Below, piece by piece: positions 36,533 through 48,793 of a DNA stretch of 64,000 nucleotides. Under the pieces are notes generated by a model. The model was not told the DNA's origin. It was given only the letters and a program-made list of their open reading frames with translations, and did not search any database. Location: contig NC_068359.1 in NCBI RefSeq assembly GCF_020536995.1, forward strand, positions 63,943,004-64,007,003, in the 5' to 3' direction. The stretch comes from Dreissena polymorpha (lineage: Eukaryota; Mollusca; Bivalvia; Myida; Dreissenidae). The position numbers and the translations under genes were made by a program. How positions within the stretch are numbered: position 1 is the stretch's first letter; every line of letters starts with the position of its first letter.

Positions 36533-37445
36533 GACAGGAAGGTATGAAGGTCTGCCTGCTGACAGACGATTCTGTCCATATTGTAGAGATAATACAATTG
36601 AAAATGAATGTCATGTATTATTAGAATGTAGCATGTATAATGATATCAGATATAATCTTGTTGAAAAAAGCTGTTGATTCTACTCCAAATTTTATGAACA
36701 TGTCGAATAGCGATAAACTTAAATCCCTTTTTATCAATGAAGGATTAACAAGAATCTTAGCCAAAACCTGCTTTTTTATTTTACAAAGAAGACAGTTTTA
36801 CATGTGTAAATTAATAGTAGTGTTGCATGTTTTATGTAAATAGCAGCTATAGTATATTTATTATCTTTGATGTATAATGTACTTGTGTACATTAAGAAAT
36901 TCTAGTCATAAGTTGATATTGTATTGAGCGTCTTTGTGTATAGACTCTATTATATAGGATTAAAGGTGATACATTTTGTGTAACGCTCAACTTTAGTTCT
37001 TTAGGTTTAATGAAATTAGTTGTTTATTATACAAATGTCTTCTAGTATTTTATCATCTGAAATAATTCTTTTATTAAAATACAAACGGCCACTGTTAACC
37101 AGTCCACTAATGACCTGATCCTATCTGGTAGTCACTCTTACGTCATTTTTCTCTTTGCGCATTAATGCCCTGTTTTACAATCACCAGTGTTTTATCAACT
37201 TCAATATTTAATTACAGGTGTTTAAAAAAAGGTTAACAGGGGCAGTCTGGTTTTAATGATGTATGTCAATGAAACATGTTCCTGTAAAAAAGGCAATAGT
37301 TTTAATCGTAATATCACAGATTTAAAATGTCTTTTACAAATCTATACGATTGGCCATGCATGTTTGTAAATTGTGTTATTTTATGTATTTTATTGTACAT
37401 GTCATGGATAAGACAATGAACTTTGAAACTCTGTAATCTTTTTTT
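36533..37445 (+). mobile_element. LINE 3'-end fragment inserted in RASSF-unit DNA
   Basis: The reading frame near 36,540-36,660 gives GRYEGLPADRRFCPYCRDNT and HVLLECSMYNDIRY. This is the CPxC...H-x4-C knuckle at the C-terminus of many non-LTR retrotransposon ORF2 proteins. It then shifts frame and continues SNSDKLKSLFINEG and FILQRRQFYMCK to a stop near 36,841. About 600 bp of 3' UTR follows, ending gaaactctgtaatcttttttt. The paralogous DNA at 59,630-59,745 lacks this block, so the insertion is about 0.9 kb, strongly 5'-truncated. Confidence 0.75.
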
Positions 37446-37535
37446 ATGAATGCGTGTTATAATTTCATCTAGTTAATTTAACCCTTTACTTTTGTTAAAT
37501 AACTTTTCCCGTCTTGTGGGAGGAATGACAAGAAA

Positions 37536-37624
37536 GTACTGATATATTAAAATTACAAACAATCTTTTCAATTAAAGTTAATATCATTATTACAAGATTG
37601 TTTGTAATTTTAATATATCAGTAC
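37536..37624. repeat. Perfect 31-bp hairpin
   Basis: The arms gtactgatatattaaaatta... (37,536-37,566) and the exact reverse complement (37,594-37,624) flank a 27-base loop. The left arm overlaps paralogous sequence at about 59,800, so the right arm is a local inverted duplication. Confidence 0.9.
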
Positions 37625-37709
37625 ACGTGCAAACATGTATAACTGTAATTTATACTATACGGCATGGCATTTTACAAGCGCGTGCTATTACCGGTAGTCG
37701 TTGATACGC

Positions 37710-37833
37710 TATTTTCGGACACTCCATTTTCGACTCTAAGTTTTCGGACACCTGTAGTTTGTTAATATTTTTCGTATCTTAGTTTTCGGACACGAAAAAA
37801 TAATAATATTTTTAAGTGTCCGAAAACATAGAG
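37710..37833. repeat. TTTTCGGACAC motif cluster with inverted copy
   Basis: The motif ttttcggacac occurs at about 37,712, 37,741 and 37,783. Its reverse complement gtgtccgaaaac occurs at 37,816. The outer pair ctctaagttttcggacac/gtgtccgaaaacatagag has one mismatch. Function unknown. Confidence 0.8.
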
Positions 37834-37841
37834 TTATTACG

Positions 37842-37980
37842 GTAAGCGAGCTTAACAAATGCTTCGTAGCCAGTTTCAACGAAACGTTCAGTGCGTCCAT
37901 CAACTGGTCATGGACTGAACGCGCGTTCTGACAGCAACTGCAGAAGCGTCTGAGAGCTGGAGAAGAACGTGCTATAGAAA
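37842..37980 (+). pseudogene. RASSF-like gene, C-terminal fossil (spacer copy)
   Basis: The plus strand reads VSELNKCFVASFNETF, then NWSWTERAF and a stop. It aligns with VSELNKCFVADFNHTC and NWSQSESAF of the gene at 55,964-56,752. The DNA to about 38,100 matches the inverse of the intact gene's 3' flank. All sequence upstream of this C-terminal piece is missing. It lies at the inner edge of the right arm of the large inverted repeat. Confidence 0.75.
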
Positions 37981-38299
37981 AGCGAGATGGCGCTAAGCAG
38001 CCCCGACTGAGTAAGCTGATGTGAGGAGATGATCTGGTCGGTATTCTTCCACTCGTTCATGTGAGCCTTACACAGATCAACGTCACATGATATTACTGAC
38101 ATACTTAAAGTTATTTTTGTGCTTTATGTGTTTTTTGTGTTGTTGTTATTGTTAAGATAAAATGTGCTAAAATGATAATAATACGCATATAAAGTACGTT
38201 TGTTTTGTTATTTTTGTGGTGTGCTTATTTTGTGCGTTTGAGAATTCTTACAGAAAAAGGTACACACGGGATTTACATTTACAATCCGGTTACATGAGA

Positions 38300-38387
38300 G
38301 GAGTTTAACGATGCGGGTCCGTTATTTAACACCAACATCCAAAGGAGTTTAACGATGCGGGTCCGTTATTTAACACCAACATCCAAA
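38300..38387. repeat. 44-bp tandem duplication, right arm only
   Basis: ggagtttaacgatgcgggtc ... acaccaacatccaaa occurs twice head to tail. The left arm has a single copy near 35,045-35,090, so the duplication arose after the arms formed. Confidence 0.95.
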
Positions 38388-39260
38388 GGAAAGAAAACTA
38401 GAAAATGACGATCGGTTTTACATCATTAATTGTTGTTGCCATGATCTTAAGCATTATCCAAATATACGTGTCTTCGGTTTATTGACGCGCATCATTGAAG
38501 CAACAAAAGCATAATGTTTGATATGCTTATCACAATTTATATCTTATATTATTAACCAATACAAGTAAACCATACATTAAACTAGTGTATATATGGCACT
38601 TCTACATTCAACAATTTACTGCTTGACATGTACTTGGTAAACATATGTACGCATGTGACTAGACAATAATTGACATCTGACGTGTTCATGACTCTTATGA
38701 AGCGTTAATCTCACCTTGCTTATTTTGTGTACACGCCACACAATGGACTCGTACATGGTACACCTATGAGTCGTATGTGGAAAACGTTCGATTCATATAA
38801 GTAATAAGAGTCATACCAAGTGCGCATGAGGGAAATTTGTTAATCATAATTTTTCTGCACCTTAAAATTTAAGATACATACAAATAATAATTTATTTTCA
38901 TAAAGATTTTGGTATTACAGTTATACATTCTGTGGAAGAAAACACATTGAGGAACTAGTTTGTGAAGTCCTCACGCGGAGGAACTTGACCAAAAATCTGT
39001 CCAGACGATAATCACAAGTGTAAATAGTGTTTTTTCGATCTATCCGAGTCAACGATTTCACTACAGATAATAATCAATCGAAATAGGAAAGTAATAAAGA
39101 AATATTCGCGCTTGTCATCTATAATTTTGCGAAAACAGGTATAATCATTCTAGGTGAAGTAGAGATAGAGCGTTCAAATTTGCTTCTGGATGTTCGAACC
39201 AAAGGTGAGTCACTTTTTGTCTTATCTTGTTTCATGAAATGATTATTATTAGTTTAGTTT

Positions 39261-39453
39261 AAACCTGTTTATTTAAGCTCGATTGAATAGAAAGCCTAAC
39301 GCTTATTCGAAACTTTCTCGAGTCCGTTCCTGGGCCTAGAACCAGTACTTGGTGTCTGTGTGGAAGATCTTAAGATATCCCCCCACAGTGGGGATCGAAC
39401 CCGTCACCCCCCGATCGCTAGGCGGATACCATATAACGCCATGGCGACCTTAA
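39261..39453 (-). mobile_element. tRNA-derived SINE, copy 2 (right arm)
   Basis: Mirror of 33,960-34,155, duplicated along with the arm. The B box GGTTCGATCC is on the minus strand near 39,390. Small indels distinguish it from the left copy. Confidence 0.75.
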
Positions 39454-41499
39454 ATTCGGAGTTATTATTATTCAAACTATTGCACAGATTGTAGTTTAGT
39501 TAGTTAATTTATTTAACGACAATTATTGAAAACATGAAAATCAGTGAAAAAATATATTCAAGAATCAATAAACATTACCGAGCAGCATGATAATCTCAAA
39601 TGTTTGTGGGGCTAAAATGTTGTTATCGGACAGTTACCTGATATCACAGACAGTGGACGGAGTTAATTTGTTAATCAGTGTCCTAATAATAGTATATTTT
39701 ATCACAAAATATCAGAAAACGACCACCGTTTTCATGACAGTTGAATATATATTTTATTAATCATACAACCTTCTAAGAAATGAAGCTTTTTAAGAAGCGT
39801 AGTCAGTCCTAAAACAATATGACGATGTATTTAAAATCACGTAGAATGCCGAGTTATTTGAACTGATGTTTAAGTCGGTCACCATCAGAACAAATAGCTT
39901 TTAGGAATCTAAGCTTAATCGTTTTGGTTTCCTATGATTACTCTTACTATCATCAATATACATCTCCAATAAACATTCGAGGTACAGGGATTGTTTTACT
40001 AATTTACTAATTTTTGTACACGCAGTCTTATAGCAGTGCCCGTTAATGCCTAAACAGAAAAGCAAGTAAGGAGCAATCTGAACGAAAAGGATGCTAACAG
40101 CTTAAGTGTCATCTAAGTGCACAACTCACTAAAAACTAATTGCGTACCAAAACATGAAGAGACAATTCCTTCTGCATCGAGCTGCCCTATTTCTTAATAA
40201 AGACGTTATACAATCGGTTTGGTATCGATCGATCACCACAAGAACCACCATAAAGGCGTCCAGACAACGTGCTCGGTGTGTCTTTCTCGACTATACCGCG
40301 AATTTGGCGTTCGCACTGCGTCGCGTCTGTGCCTGTCGTATTCACAGGACAATACCGCGAGCTGGGCGTTCGCACTGTGTTGCTTCTGTGCCCGTGGTTT
40401 CCACAGAGAGATTCAATGCGTTCTAGCCAGGATGTTGTTTTAAGACAGAGTATCGGCGTTTACTTTGAACATGTCCAAGGCGGTAGCGGTAAAGATGATG
40501 ACTGAAGCGCTCTTAATGTGTGGACGCCGTTTTCATGCGTTCTCACGACGACTCTGTGGCGTCCTTGGCAACCCTTATACTTGGAACGTGAAGTGTGGCA
40601 TACCCTCACACAATTCAACACGAAGCTAAATATCCGCATAGGGCATAACATCTTTTGCTGACCGCTCCCTGGGTCGCCGTAAGAACTCAGAAAAAGACAA
40701 GAAAAATGTTATAACTGAGAAAATACAATGCATTATTCCCCCCTTCCCCCCTTAGACACACACACACTAGATATTACTATGAAATCAACACCTACTACAG
40801 CCTGAACACTAAGATATTAAGAGCAATCAGCTCAAATTGCAATATTTCAACGCCCAGCTATATGACCCGCTGTGTCCTCTGGAGTTGCAAGTGTAAGCTA
40901 GGCTTACTGTGTTCGTACAGACACGAAGAAAAACTAAAAAAAACTCGGTCAACTGCTTCTGCCTTTTCATCTTTTCTAGGCCATCGTACTATTACGAATT
41001 CACTTAATAACTTACACATCCCTTAAGTAGTATCTTGATGATGACATTATAGTGAAAAGTTTTAGCAATGAACATACAATCAGCTTGTAACATTTTGACA
41101 AAGGAATTTATATTACATTATGTATTCAGTCGTCATTCTACTAAAATAGCTGTAAGTGGGTTGTTAAACGAAGATTATGGCCCTGAAGGTGGAGTATATT
41201 TTTGCATTATTCTACCGTAAGATCATAAATACATTCAACTGCTACTTAAATCATTGGTGATTTTCGTTAATAGGGCACAGATGAAGATAAATTATTTTAT
41301 CGATCGAAGTCTATTATATGTATATGTTAGTAAAGGTATCGAGGAGATTACAAAAAGTTGTTCTAATAAACACCGACACTGCCGAAAATATTTTCGGAAA
41401 CCACATTTGAATGAACAATATTTATACATTGATATTCATACCGCCAATGTCAAGGGAAAAATAAGTCTAGTTTAGTGTTGCAGTTAACACCTTCAATTA

Positions 41500-41538
<39 letters not shown>

Positions 41539-41635
41539 AGTATAAGACTATTCGTTATTGTTAAGTCTAAGATTTGGTTGGTGATTCCGGGTCCTGACTT
41601 ATATAGTCAATAGGTGAACATGTGTGTAAATGTTT

Positions 41636-41674
<39 letters not shown>

Positions 41675-41831
41675 AGTATAAGACTATTCGTTATTGTTAA
41701 GTCTAAGATTTGGTTGGTGATTCCGGGTCCTGACTTGTGATGTTAACCAAACATTTACACACATGTTCACATTGTGACTAAAGTTTTAAGGGTTCGTACA
41801 ACGAAAAAGCGTTTCGGTAGAAAAAGAAGAG

Positions 41832-41920
41832 TCCCGCGAACCGGAATCGAACCAGTGACCTAAGTATAACAGTTGAGTAACCACTACAGTCCTCCGCTCT
41901 ACCGACTGAGCTATCGCGGG
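41832..41920 (-). tRNA. tRNA-Tyr(GTA), copy 1, mismatch in anticodon stem
   Basis: An 89-base tRNA gene: acceptor CCCGCGA/TCGCGGG, discriminator A, D-arm with A box TAGCTCAGTCGGTAGAGC, anticodon loop CTGTAG+A with GTA, and a 16-base intron after position 37 (TGGTTACTCAACTGTT). The T-arm is CTGG-TTCGATT-CCGG (B box). A tyrosine tRNA with a short intron at 37/38 is the eukaryotic rule. Unlike the other two copies, position 40 is A instead of C (TACTT for TCCTT), which breaks the G30-C40 pair. This may weaken folding or splicing. Confidence 0.9.
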
Positions 41921-42579
41921 ATTGAAAATTTATTGGTTTAATAATCTGTCGCTTTAAGTAATACGACCAAACTAGGTTTTCGCATGTAAATTAAAGGGAG
42001 GCTACAAGGGTAACTCACAATAATAGTATAATAACTTCATTCCCCTGAAAGACATTGCTTTAAACCGCATCACGTGATTTGCGTACTTAAAAAAAGTTAC
42101 ACGAATCAAAGCGCTGAAGGCACATCTGATGTTCTCTATTGCGAAACATGAAATAATTATATTATAATGTTAATAAGCTTATTTAAACACATCATGTATG
42201 AATAATCAAACGTTGGGCCACGATCGGATTTAAACAGACTAAATAGCGTTATAAATATGCCGAAATACAATGATAGCACCGTTTCAAAACACGCCCGTGT
42301 TTCCAATTTTTAAGTAAATTACGCGTAATACATACTTCAAACTAGACATGGTGGACTCGTATGACCTTGTCACAAGTCTAGTTTAGTGTTGCAGTTAACA
42401 CCTTCAATTATTTATTTCTTTGTTCAGAACAATATGTTAATGACATAAGCGTCATTTTAGTCTGTATATAATTATATACAGACTATGATATAATTGATAA
42501 ATATACATATATATATAAATATATATATACATATATATATAGTCACATTGTGAACATGTGTGTAAATGTTTGGTATATA

Positions 42580-42675
<96 letters not shown>
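42580..42675. repeat. (TA)n microsatellite, unit 2
   Basis: Almost pure alternating TA for about 95 bases. A related 30-base tract lies at about 41,640-41,670, and one of about 23 bases at 41,512-41,535. Confidence 0.95.
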
Positions 42676-42676
<1 letters not shown>

Positions 42677-42833
42677 AGTATAAGACTATTCGTTATTGTT
42701 AAGTCTAAGATTTGGTTGGTGATTCCGGGTCCTGACTTGTGATGTTAACCAAACATTTACACACATGTTCACATTGTGACTAAAGTTTAAAGGGTTCGTA
42801 CAACGAAAAAGCGTTTCGGTAGAAAAAGAAGAG

Positions 42834-42922
42834 TCCCGCGAACCGGAATCGAACCAGTGACCTAAGGATAACAGTTGAGTAACCACTACAGTCCTCCGCT
42901 CTACCGACTGAGCTATCGCGGG
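42834..42922 (-). tRNA. tRNA-Tyr(GTA), copy 2, intact
   Basis: An 89-base gene with full acceptor pairing, D-, anticodon- and T-arms, anticodon GTA and the 16-base intron TGGTTACTCAACTGTT between positions 37 and 38. The anticodon stem GAGGA/TCCTT is fully paired. Both polymerase III internal boxes are present. A T run suitable as a terminator lies 3' on the minus strand (about 42,822-42,830, plus-strand aaaaag). Likely functional: it decodes UAU/UAC after splicing by the tRNA splicing endonuclease. Confidence 0.95.
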
Positions 42923-43499
42923 ATTGAAAATTATTGGTTTAATAATCTGTCGGTTTAAGTAATACGACCAAACTAGGGTTTCGCATGTAAATTAAAGGGA
43001 GGCTACAAGGGTAACTCACAATAATAGTATAATAACTTCATTCCCCTGAAAGACATTGCTTTAAACCGCATCACGTGATTTGCGTACTTAAAAAAGTTAC
43101 ACGAATCAAAGCGCTGAAGGCACATCTGATGTTCTCTATTGCGAAACATGAAATAATTATATTATAATGTTAATAAGCTTATTTAAACACATCATGTATG
43201 AATTATCAAACGTTGGGCCACGATCGGATTTAAACAGACTAAATAGCGTTATAAATATGCCGAAATACAATGATAGCATCGTTTCAAAACACGCCCGTGT
43301 TTCCAATTTTTAAGTAAATTACGCGTAATACATACTTTAAACTAGACATGGTGGACTCGTATGACCTAGTCACAAGTCTAGTTTAGTGTTGCAGTTAACA
43401 CCTTCAATTATTTATTTCTTTGTTCAGAACAATATGTTAATGACATAAGCGTCATTTTAGTCTGTATATAATTATATACAGACTATGATATAATTGATA

Positions 43500-43641
<142 letters not shown>

Positions 43642-43859
43642 TATATAGTCACAATGTGAACATGTGTGTAAATATTTGGAATATATATATATATATATAT
43701 TGAGTATAAGACTATTCGTTATTGTTAAGTCTAAGATTTGGTTGGTGATTCCGGGTCCTGACTTGTGATGTTAACTAAAAATTTACACACATGTTCACAT
43801 TGTGACTAAAGTTTAAAGGGTTCGTACAACGAAAAAGCGTTTCGGTAAAAAAAGAAGAG

Positions 43860-43948
43860 TCCCGCGAACCGGAATCGAACCAGTGACCTAAGGATAACAG
43901 TTGAGTAACCACTACAGTCCTCCGCTCTACCGACTGAGCTATCGCGGG
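43860..43948 (-). tRNA. tRNA-Tyr(GTA), copy 3, intact
   Basis: Identical in the tRNA body to copy 2: acceptor CCCGCGA/TCGCGGG, anticodon GTA, the same 16-base intron, paired GAGGA/TCCTT stem, T-arm CTGG-TTCGATT-CCGG. It is the copy nearest the ARF-like exon. The left-arm deletion of the inverted repeat has its boundary at the 3' edge of this position. Confidence 0.95.
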
Positions 43949-44696
43949 ATTGAAAACTTATTGGTTTAATAATCTGTCGGTTTAAGTAATACGACCAAAC
44001 TAGGGTTTCGCATGTAAATTAAAGGGAGGCTACAAGGGTAACTCACAATAATAGTATAATAACTTCATTCCCCTAAAAAACATTGCTTTAAACCGCATCA
44101 CGTGATTTGCGTACTTAAAAAAGTTACACGAATCAAAGCGCTGAAGGCACATCTGATGTTCTCTATTGCGAAACATGAAATAATTATATTATAATGTTAA
44201 TAAGCTTATTTAAACACATCATGTATGAATCATCAAACGTTGGGTCACGATCGGATTTAAACAGACTAAATAGCGTTATAAATATGCCGAAATACAATGA
44301 TAGCATCGTTTCAAAACACGCCCGTGTTTCCAATTTTTAAGTAAATTACGCGTAATACATACTTCAAACTAGACATGGTGGACTCGTATGACCTTTTCAC
44401 AGGTTGGGCATAGCAAGTTGCAAGTCCATCAATTGAGGCACACACTAATTAGACCCTTTTTACATTCCCGATCTAGTTCAGAAGAGTTCGCCACCCCTTT
44501 ATAAAATGACTCGAGAACGAGGTTGACGATGTGGAAGCTGGAATTGTCTATATGGAGACATTATGATGTTAAGTGTATAAAATATTCAATACAATATCAA
44601 CATGTTCTTAGCATAACATAATATTGCTATTCTGAATGGTAACGTCCGTATGAAGCTACGTATTGACCACGTGACGGTCACGTGTGTTTGTTTCAG

Positions 44697-46760
44697 TGTT
44701 TAACGGGAAGCAGTTGCTGTACCGGAATATCACGTTCACCGCCTGGGACATCGGCGCCAAGGACAAGATGGTACGTCATGTGACTCAGAGTAACATACCA
44801 GTGAAAGATACAGACATGAGAGTTTTGGTTACCAATTATGGTTTTGTTGAAAGTGTTTGGGGGCTACTGGTCTTATTTGTACAGTTTAAATTTCGACGTG
44901 TTAAAAATATATTACAAATGATAAGCATTAATACATTAAATGTTACTTTTAGACAGAGATGAACGAACTAGAAAGAGCAATTTATTCACACAATAACACT
45001 TAGCGATACTTTTCTAGGCTTAATCATATAACATTATATTTATTTCGACATATTATATGAACTGTTCGGAAGCTCAGTCAAACTCGCGCATTTTATAAAT
45101 GCATCGAAAATAGTATACAATAATTGAAATTATGTTGATTTCAGTGACAGATTATATTAGCATCTCGTGTGGATCAAATGAAACAGATTTATACTCGTTA
45201 TTCCGCGACTGATAAACATATTTTTATATAACGACTCATGAAATCATAATCCTTCACTGCAAAGAACAAATTTCCTCGATATTGTTCTGTAACACCTGAC
45301 GCGAGAGCAATACATATTTCATAAAGATTGACGTTACGTTACATGAACACTATACGGACGGTTTGCAAAGTATACGTTCGATGATATTGACACGTACATG
45401 ATACGACACATAAGGGGGGGGGGGGTAATGTAAAAGTCGGCTGAAGATGTAACGTTATCAATATCTAACTATAAACCCATGCTTTACCTTTCCGACCAGA
45501 AACGGTCTTAAAGTTTTAAGGAATGATTCTACTGAATGTTTATGCATCGTATATGCATATGATAATGCACTTAATAATGTTTGCAATCTAGCGCAAACAA
45601 TACGCGAATTCGAAATAAATCAGCTCGATCAAGTCGGTAGACAAGAGATAATATTCATAATATGTATTTCTACAATAATATAAAATACAATAATTTAAAC
45701 AGATACACGTGGATATATATAATGGAGACTGAATCCTGTGTATTTTTCTCTATGAAATAGTCATTATCATAATTAAAAATCTCTCCAAGATGACAATTAA
45801 CGACCTTATTATTGTTCTGTTCTTTTCTCATTTCAGCGCCCTCTTTTCCGTCAATACTTATTATATTATATAATTATGTTTAGATGGTCTCCGCCCATAG
45901 TTTTCAAAACTTTGTTATGGATAATAGGGAGTGGTTTGATTGATTACCGAACAACATTTTATTATACTTCACCAAAGATAGAAAATATCTCACTCCCTAT
46001 ATAAATATTATGAATATCTAACATGACCGATAAACACGAATAGGCATAAATACGTGTCCTTACACCATACATTCTACACGTTTTGATGCTTTATGGAAAA
46101 GGGATTGAACCCGGATCGCTAAGGTGAGAAGCGCGGCGACCCGGGTTAAATATCCGTACCTGGGAGAATGTGAAATAGGGTTAAATACTCCGGTGTACTG
46201 TTAACCTGCTATGATCGCAGGGCGGTGACTGTTATCAGCTGATATCAAAACTCTGCTGCATCAATAGCAGCACACTCAGCCATTAGCAAGGAAAGTGTTG
46301 CTGGTCATAAAAAGAGAGGACTTATACATAAAAGCAACTTACAGAGAATTTACATTCCTTAAACTTGAAAATTAAAATTTAAGTTACACAGTTGCTGGTA
46401 TGTTTAGCAAGCTCTTTAACTGTGCCTTTAAGTAAAAGAGTATCCGGTTTTAATCTAAAATTATGTTATTTATTGTTTCAGGCAGATATCCTGGAGACGA
46501 GTGCCCTTCGAGGTAACGGGCTCACGAAGAGCATGGAGTGGCTGGCGGCCGAGTTTGGACGCACTTCCGGTCAACCGCACCGGAAGCACTCCACCAAGAA
46601 CTCGCCGCAACACAGCGCACTCGAAAATTACGCTAAATATTGCGTAACTAATAATGCAAGTTACTGTGATAGAAATTACTCACTTCCAACACGCTTGCGT
46701 ACATGTTCTCTAGAACAGAAAAAATACCGCAAAATGCTTTCCGGTGCACAATACGAGTGA
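44697..46760 (+). pseudogene. ARF-family GTPase, switch II and C-terminal exons
   Basis: Exon 44,697-44,770, between gtttcag and gtacgt, reads FNGKQLLYRNITFTAWDIGA then KDKM. It aligns with ARF [20 protein letters not shown] and QDKI. The canonical GGQ is GAK, so the residue positioned for GTP hydrolysis is Lys. The next exon is cut to its first ~16 bases (from 45,837, RPLFR), so the NKxD guanine-specificity exon is lost here. The last exon, from 46,482 after tgtttcag, reads ADILETSALRGNGLTKSMEW and LAAEFGRTSGQP. It stays open 92 codons to a TGA at 46,758-46,760. No P-loop exon (GLDxAGKTT) was found. It is a broken gene unless exons come from elsewhere. Confidence 0.7.
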
Positions 46761-46933
46761 CACAAATGGTGACGTCAGAAATGACGTCATGTCGTGTTTT
46801 TGTGGTTTCCAAGCAGATCTCCCCGACACGTGACAACTGCAACCGAGCCTACTCTGCCTTCCGATGTTTCTTCATCCTTCCCAGCATTCTCCCTGAAGTC
46901 GACCATGACGACAGTGATTGATTTTTGGTGGGT

Positions 46934-48330
46934 CAACTGTAAAAAAGTTCAATATTTTTATTCTTTTAAAATTAAGTGTGGCCATTCTTTGTTGTGCTGG
47001 ATATGCTCTTTGTTAAAACAGAAGAGATCATTCTTACTGAAGCAAATCTTTTACGAAGGTTAGTTAGATATATTTCAAACTGGAATTGCTGGAGCAAACT
47101 GGAAAAAAATGGATGGATAATACTGAGAAGACAGGCATGTGTATTGTAGCTAACACATCTGAGTTTACAGAAACATAATCAAGGAGTTTCCTGACAGGAA
47201 TTCAATTTACTGGAAGAGTATCTTTGATTATGTTTAGTGCGTCACTGAATTACAAATGGAATGTCCTATAATGAGAAGAACATCAGCAATGGCCTCTGTA
47301 AAGAAGGTAGTATTTTTTTAAATTTCATTTACTGATCAATGATAATGTACAGTAGTACAGTATGGTTTTAGAAGAATTAACAAACTTTGTAGCTTGTATT
47401 CACTTGTCGCACTTCTAGATAATTTTATAACAATAAACATCATGTTTTTACCGTGTTTATATTTATACTTGTGTGCAAAATATTTAAAAAAATTAACAAC
47501 AGATTTTTACTCATAAATTCATTTAAAATGAGAATCTTTTTTCTGTGATAAATTAACATTGTCCATGAATGCTTCTATTAATTTGAGACAATAGGCATTT
47601 GCAATTATCATAATGTATGCTTCTTCACATATATAATAATATTATATTTTTGTTCAATATTTAAAAAAATGCATGGATTGGTAAAATATATGTCAGGGTA
47701 TGTACCAGTTGTGATTAGTTCTTAATACAAAATTTGAGAAATTGGGATCCATCCTGGGTCATTGGTATGGGGCAATTGGTATGACAAGCGGGCACTTGTG
47801 TAAATCTGAATCACTTTACATGCTTTACCAACACAATGACTGAAATATTTGTAAAAAAGTTCAGTCACTCATAATATACTTAAACATAATGGTATTCACT
47901 CATGGAAACTAATGCATTAATTTAAATTCATGAAAAAGTTTTACACATCTGGCTTAATGTACATATGAACAAAACACAGGGAGAAAGCAAACTGTTTTTA
48001 AATGTTCCTTTTTTATGAAGTTAAATTTTACTGGTTGAATTATGTCAGGATGACACAATTTATTCTTGCAAGTTCCTAATAATTATGCTATTAAAAATAT
48101 GTGTCCATATACTTGATATTAAATTTATATTACATTAAAAAAAATCAGTAAAAATTGTGCTATTCAAATGTTTTTTCATGTGTTTGGGAAATATACATAA
48201 TTATGAGAATATGTTAAATCTGTTGTTTTTTTCAGTTCAAATCTTTAAATATATTTTTTTCAATACCATACATGTCCGCAAAAAGCTTTATTAAGTGCAA
48301 AACAAACAACTTCTTTTGAATTTATATTGT
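46934..48330. other. AT-rich stretch, no gene seen
   Basis: About 1.4 kb without recognisable exons, RNA genes or repeat structure beyond homopolymer runs. Confidence 0.4.
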
Positions 48331-48354
48331 CTTATACCTCAGTCACAAATAGAG

Positions 48355-48740
48355 ACAGATCGCCGTCCGATCAGCGGCCGACGTCTTTTTCCGCTCATTT
48401 GGCTGGCGACCGGGCGATGATCGCACGGGCATCGGGTCATTTTGTGGCATCGGGCGGCGTCCGAATTAATTTTAAGTCTCACTTAAAATTTTACCCGACG
48501 TCGGTCCCGGGAAGGAATCGTATTGAGATCGTAAAAAGATCGGAATATCAACGCACGGTTATCGCCCGGCGATCGTCCGACATCGGATTCATCGTACGCG
48601 TATCGGCAAAAATCAAGATATTTCACAGAGACATATACATCGGCCGGCGACCGTCCGATTGCCGGAGGGCCTCCGCACGATGACTGACAGACACCGGACG
48701 GAGCTCGTGAGGAGACCGAAGGATTCCGGTAAATGCACGT
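48355..48740. repeat. GC-rich, CG-rich interspersed sequence
   Basis: This block is strikingly richer in CpG than its flanks and has recurring cgtccga, gcgaccg and atcgggc words in both orientations, for example gatcgccgtccgatc and ggcgaccgtccgattg. An Arg/Ser-rich open frame over it looks accidental. It may be a repeat or a CpG-rich promoter for the exon at 48,794. Confidence 0.5.
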
Positions 48741-48793
48741 GGACAGATCACGTTGGTAGATTCAGCGCCAAACACCTCAATTTTAAAGTCAAG

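Noticed and set aside
40154-40505. Overlapping frames such as QRARCVFLDYTANLAF, repeated at 32.9-33.3 kb
   Set aside because: Several frames on both strands stay open at once and the region has an internal ~60-bp duplication. The third copy near 1.5 kb is interrupted. It is best read as non-coding repeat DNA, not a gene.
48327-48683. 118-codon Arg/Ser-rich frame
   Set aside because: It lies in a CpG-rich repetitive block and uses words that recur in both orientations. No domain was recognised.
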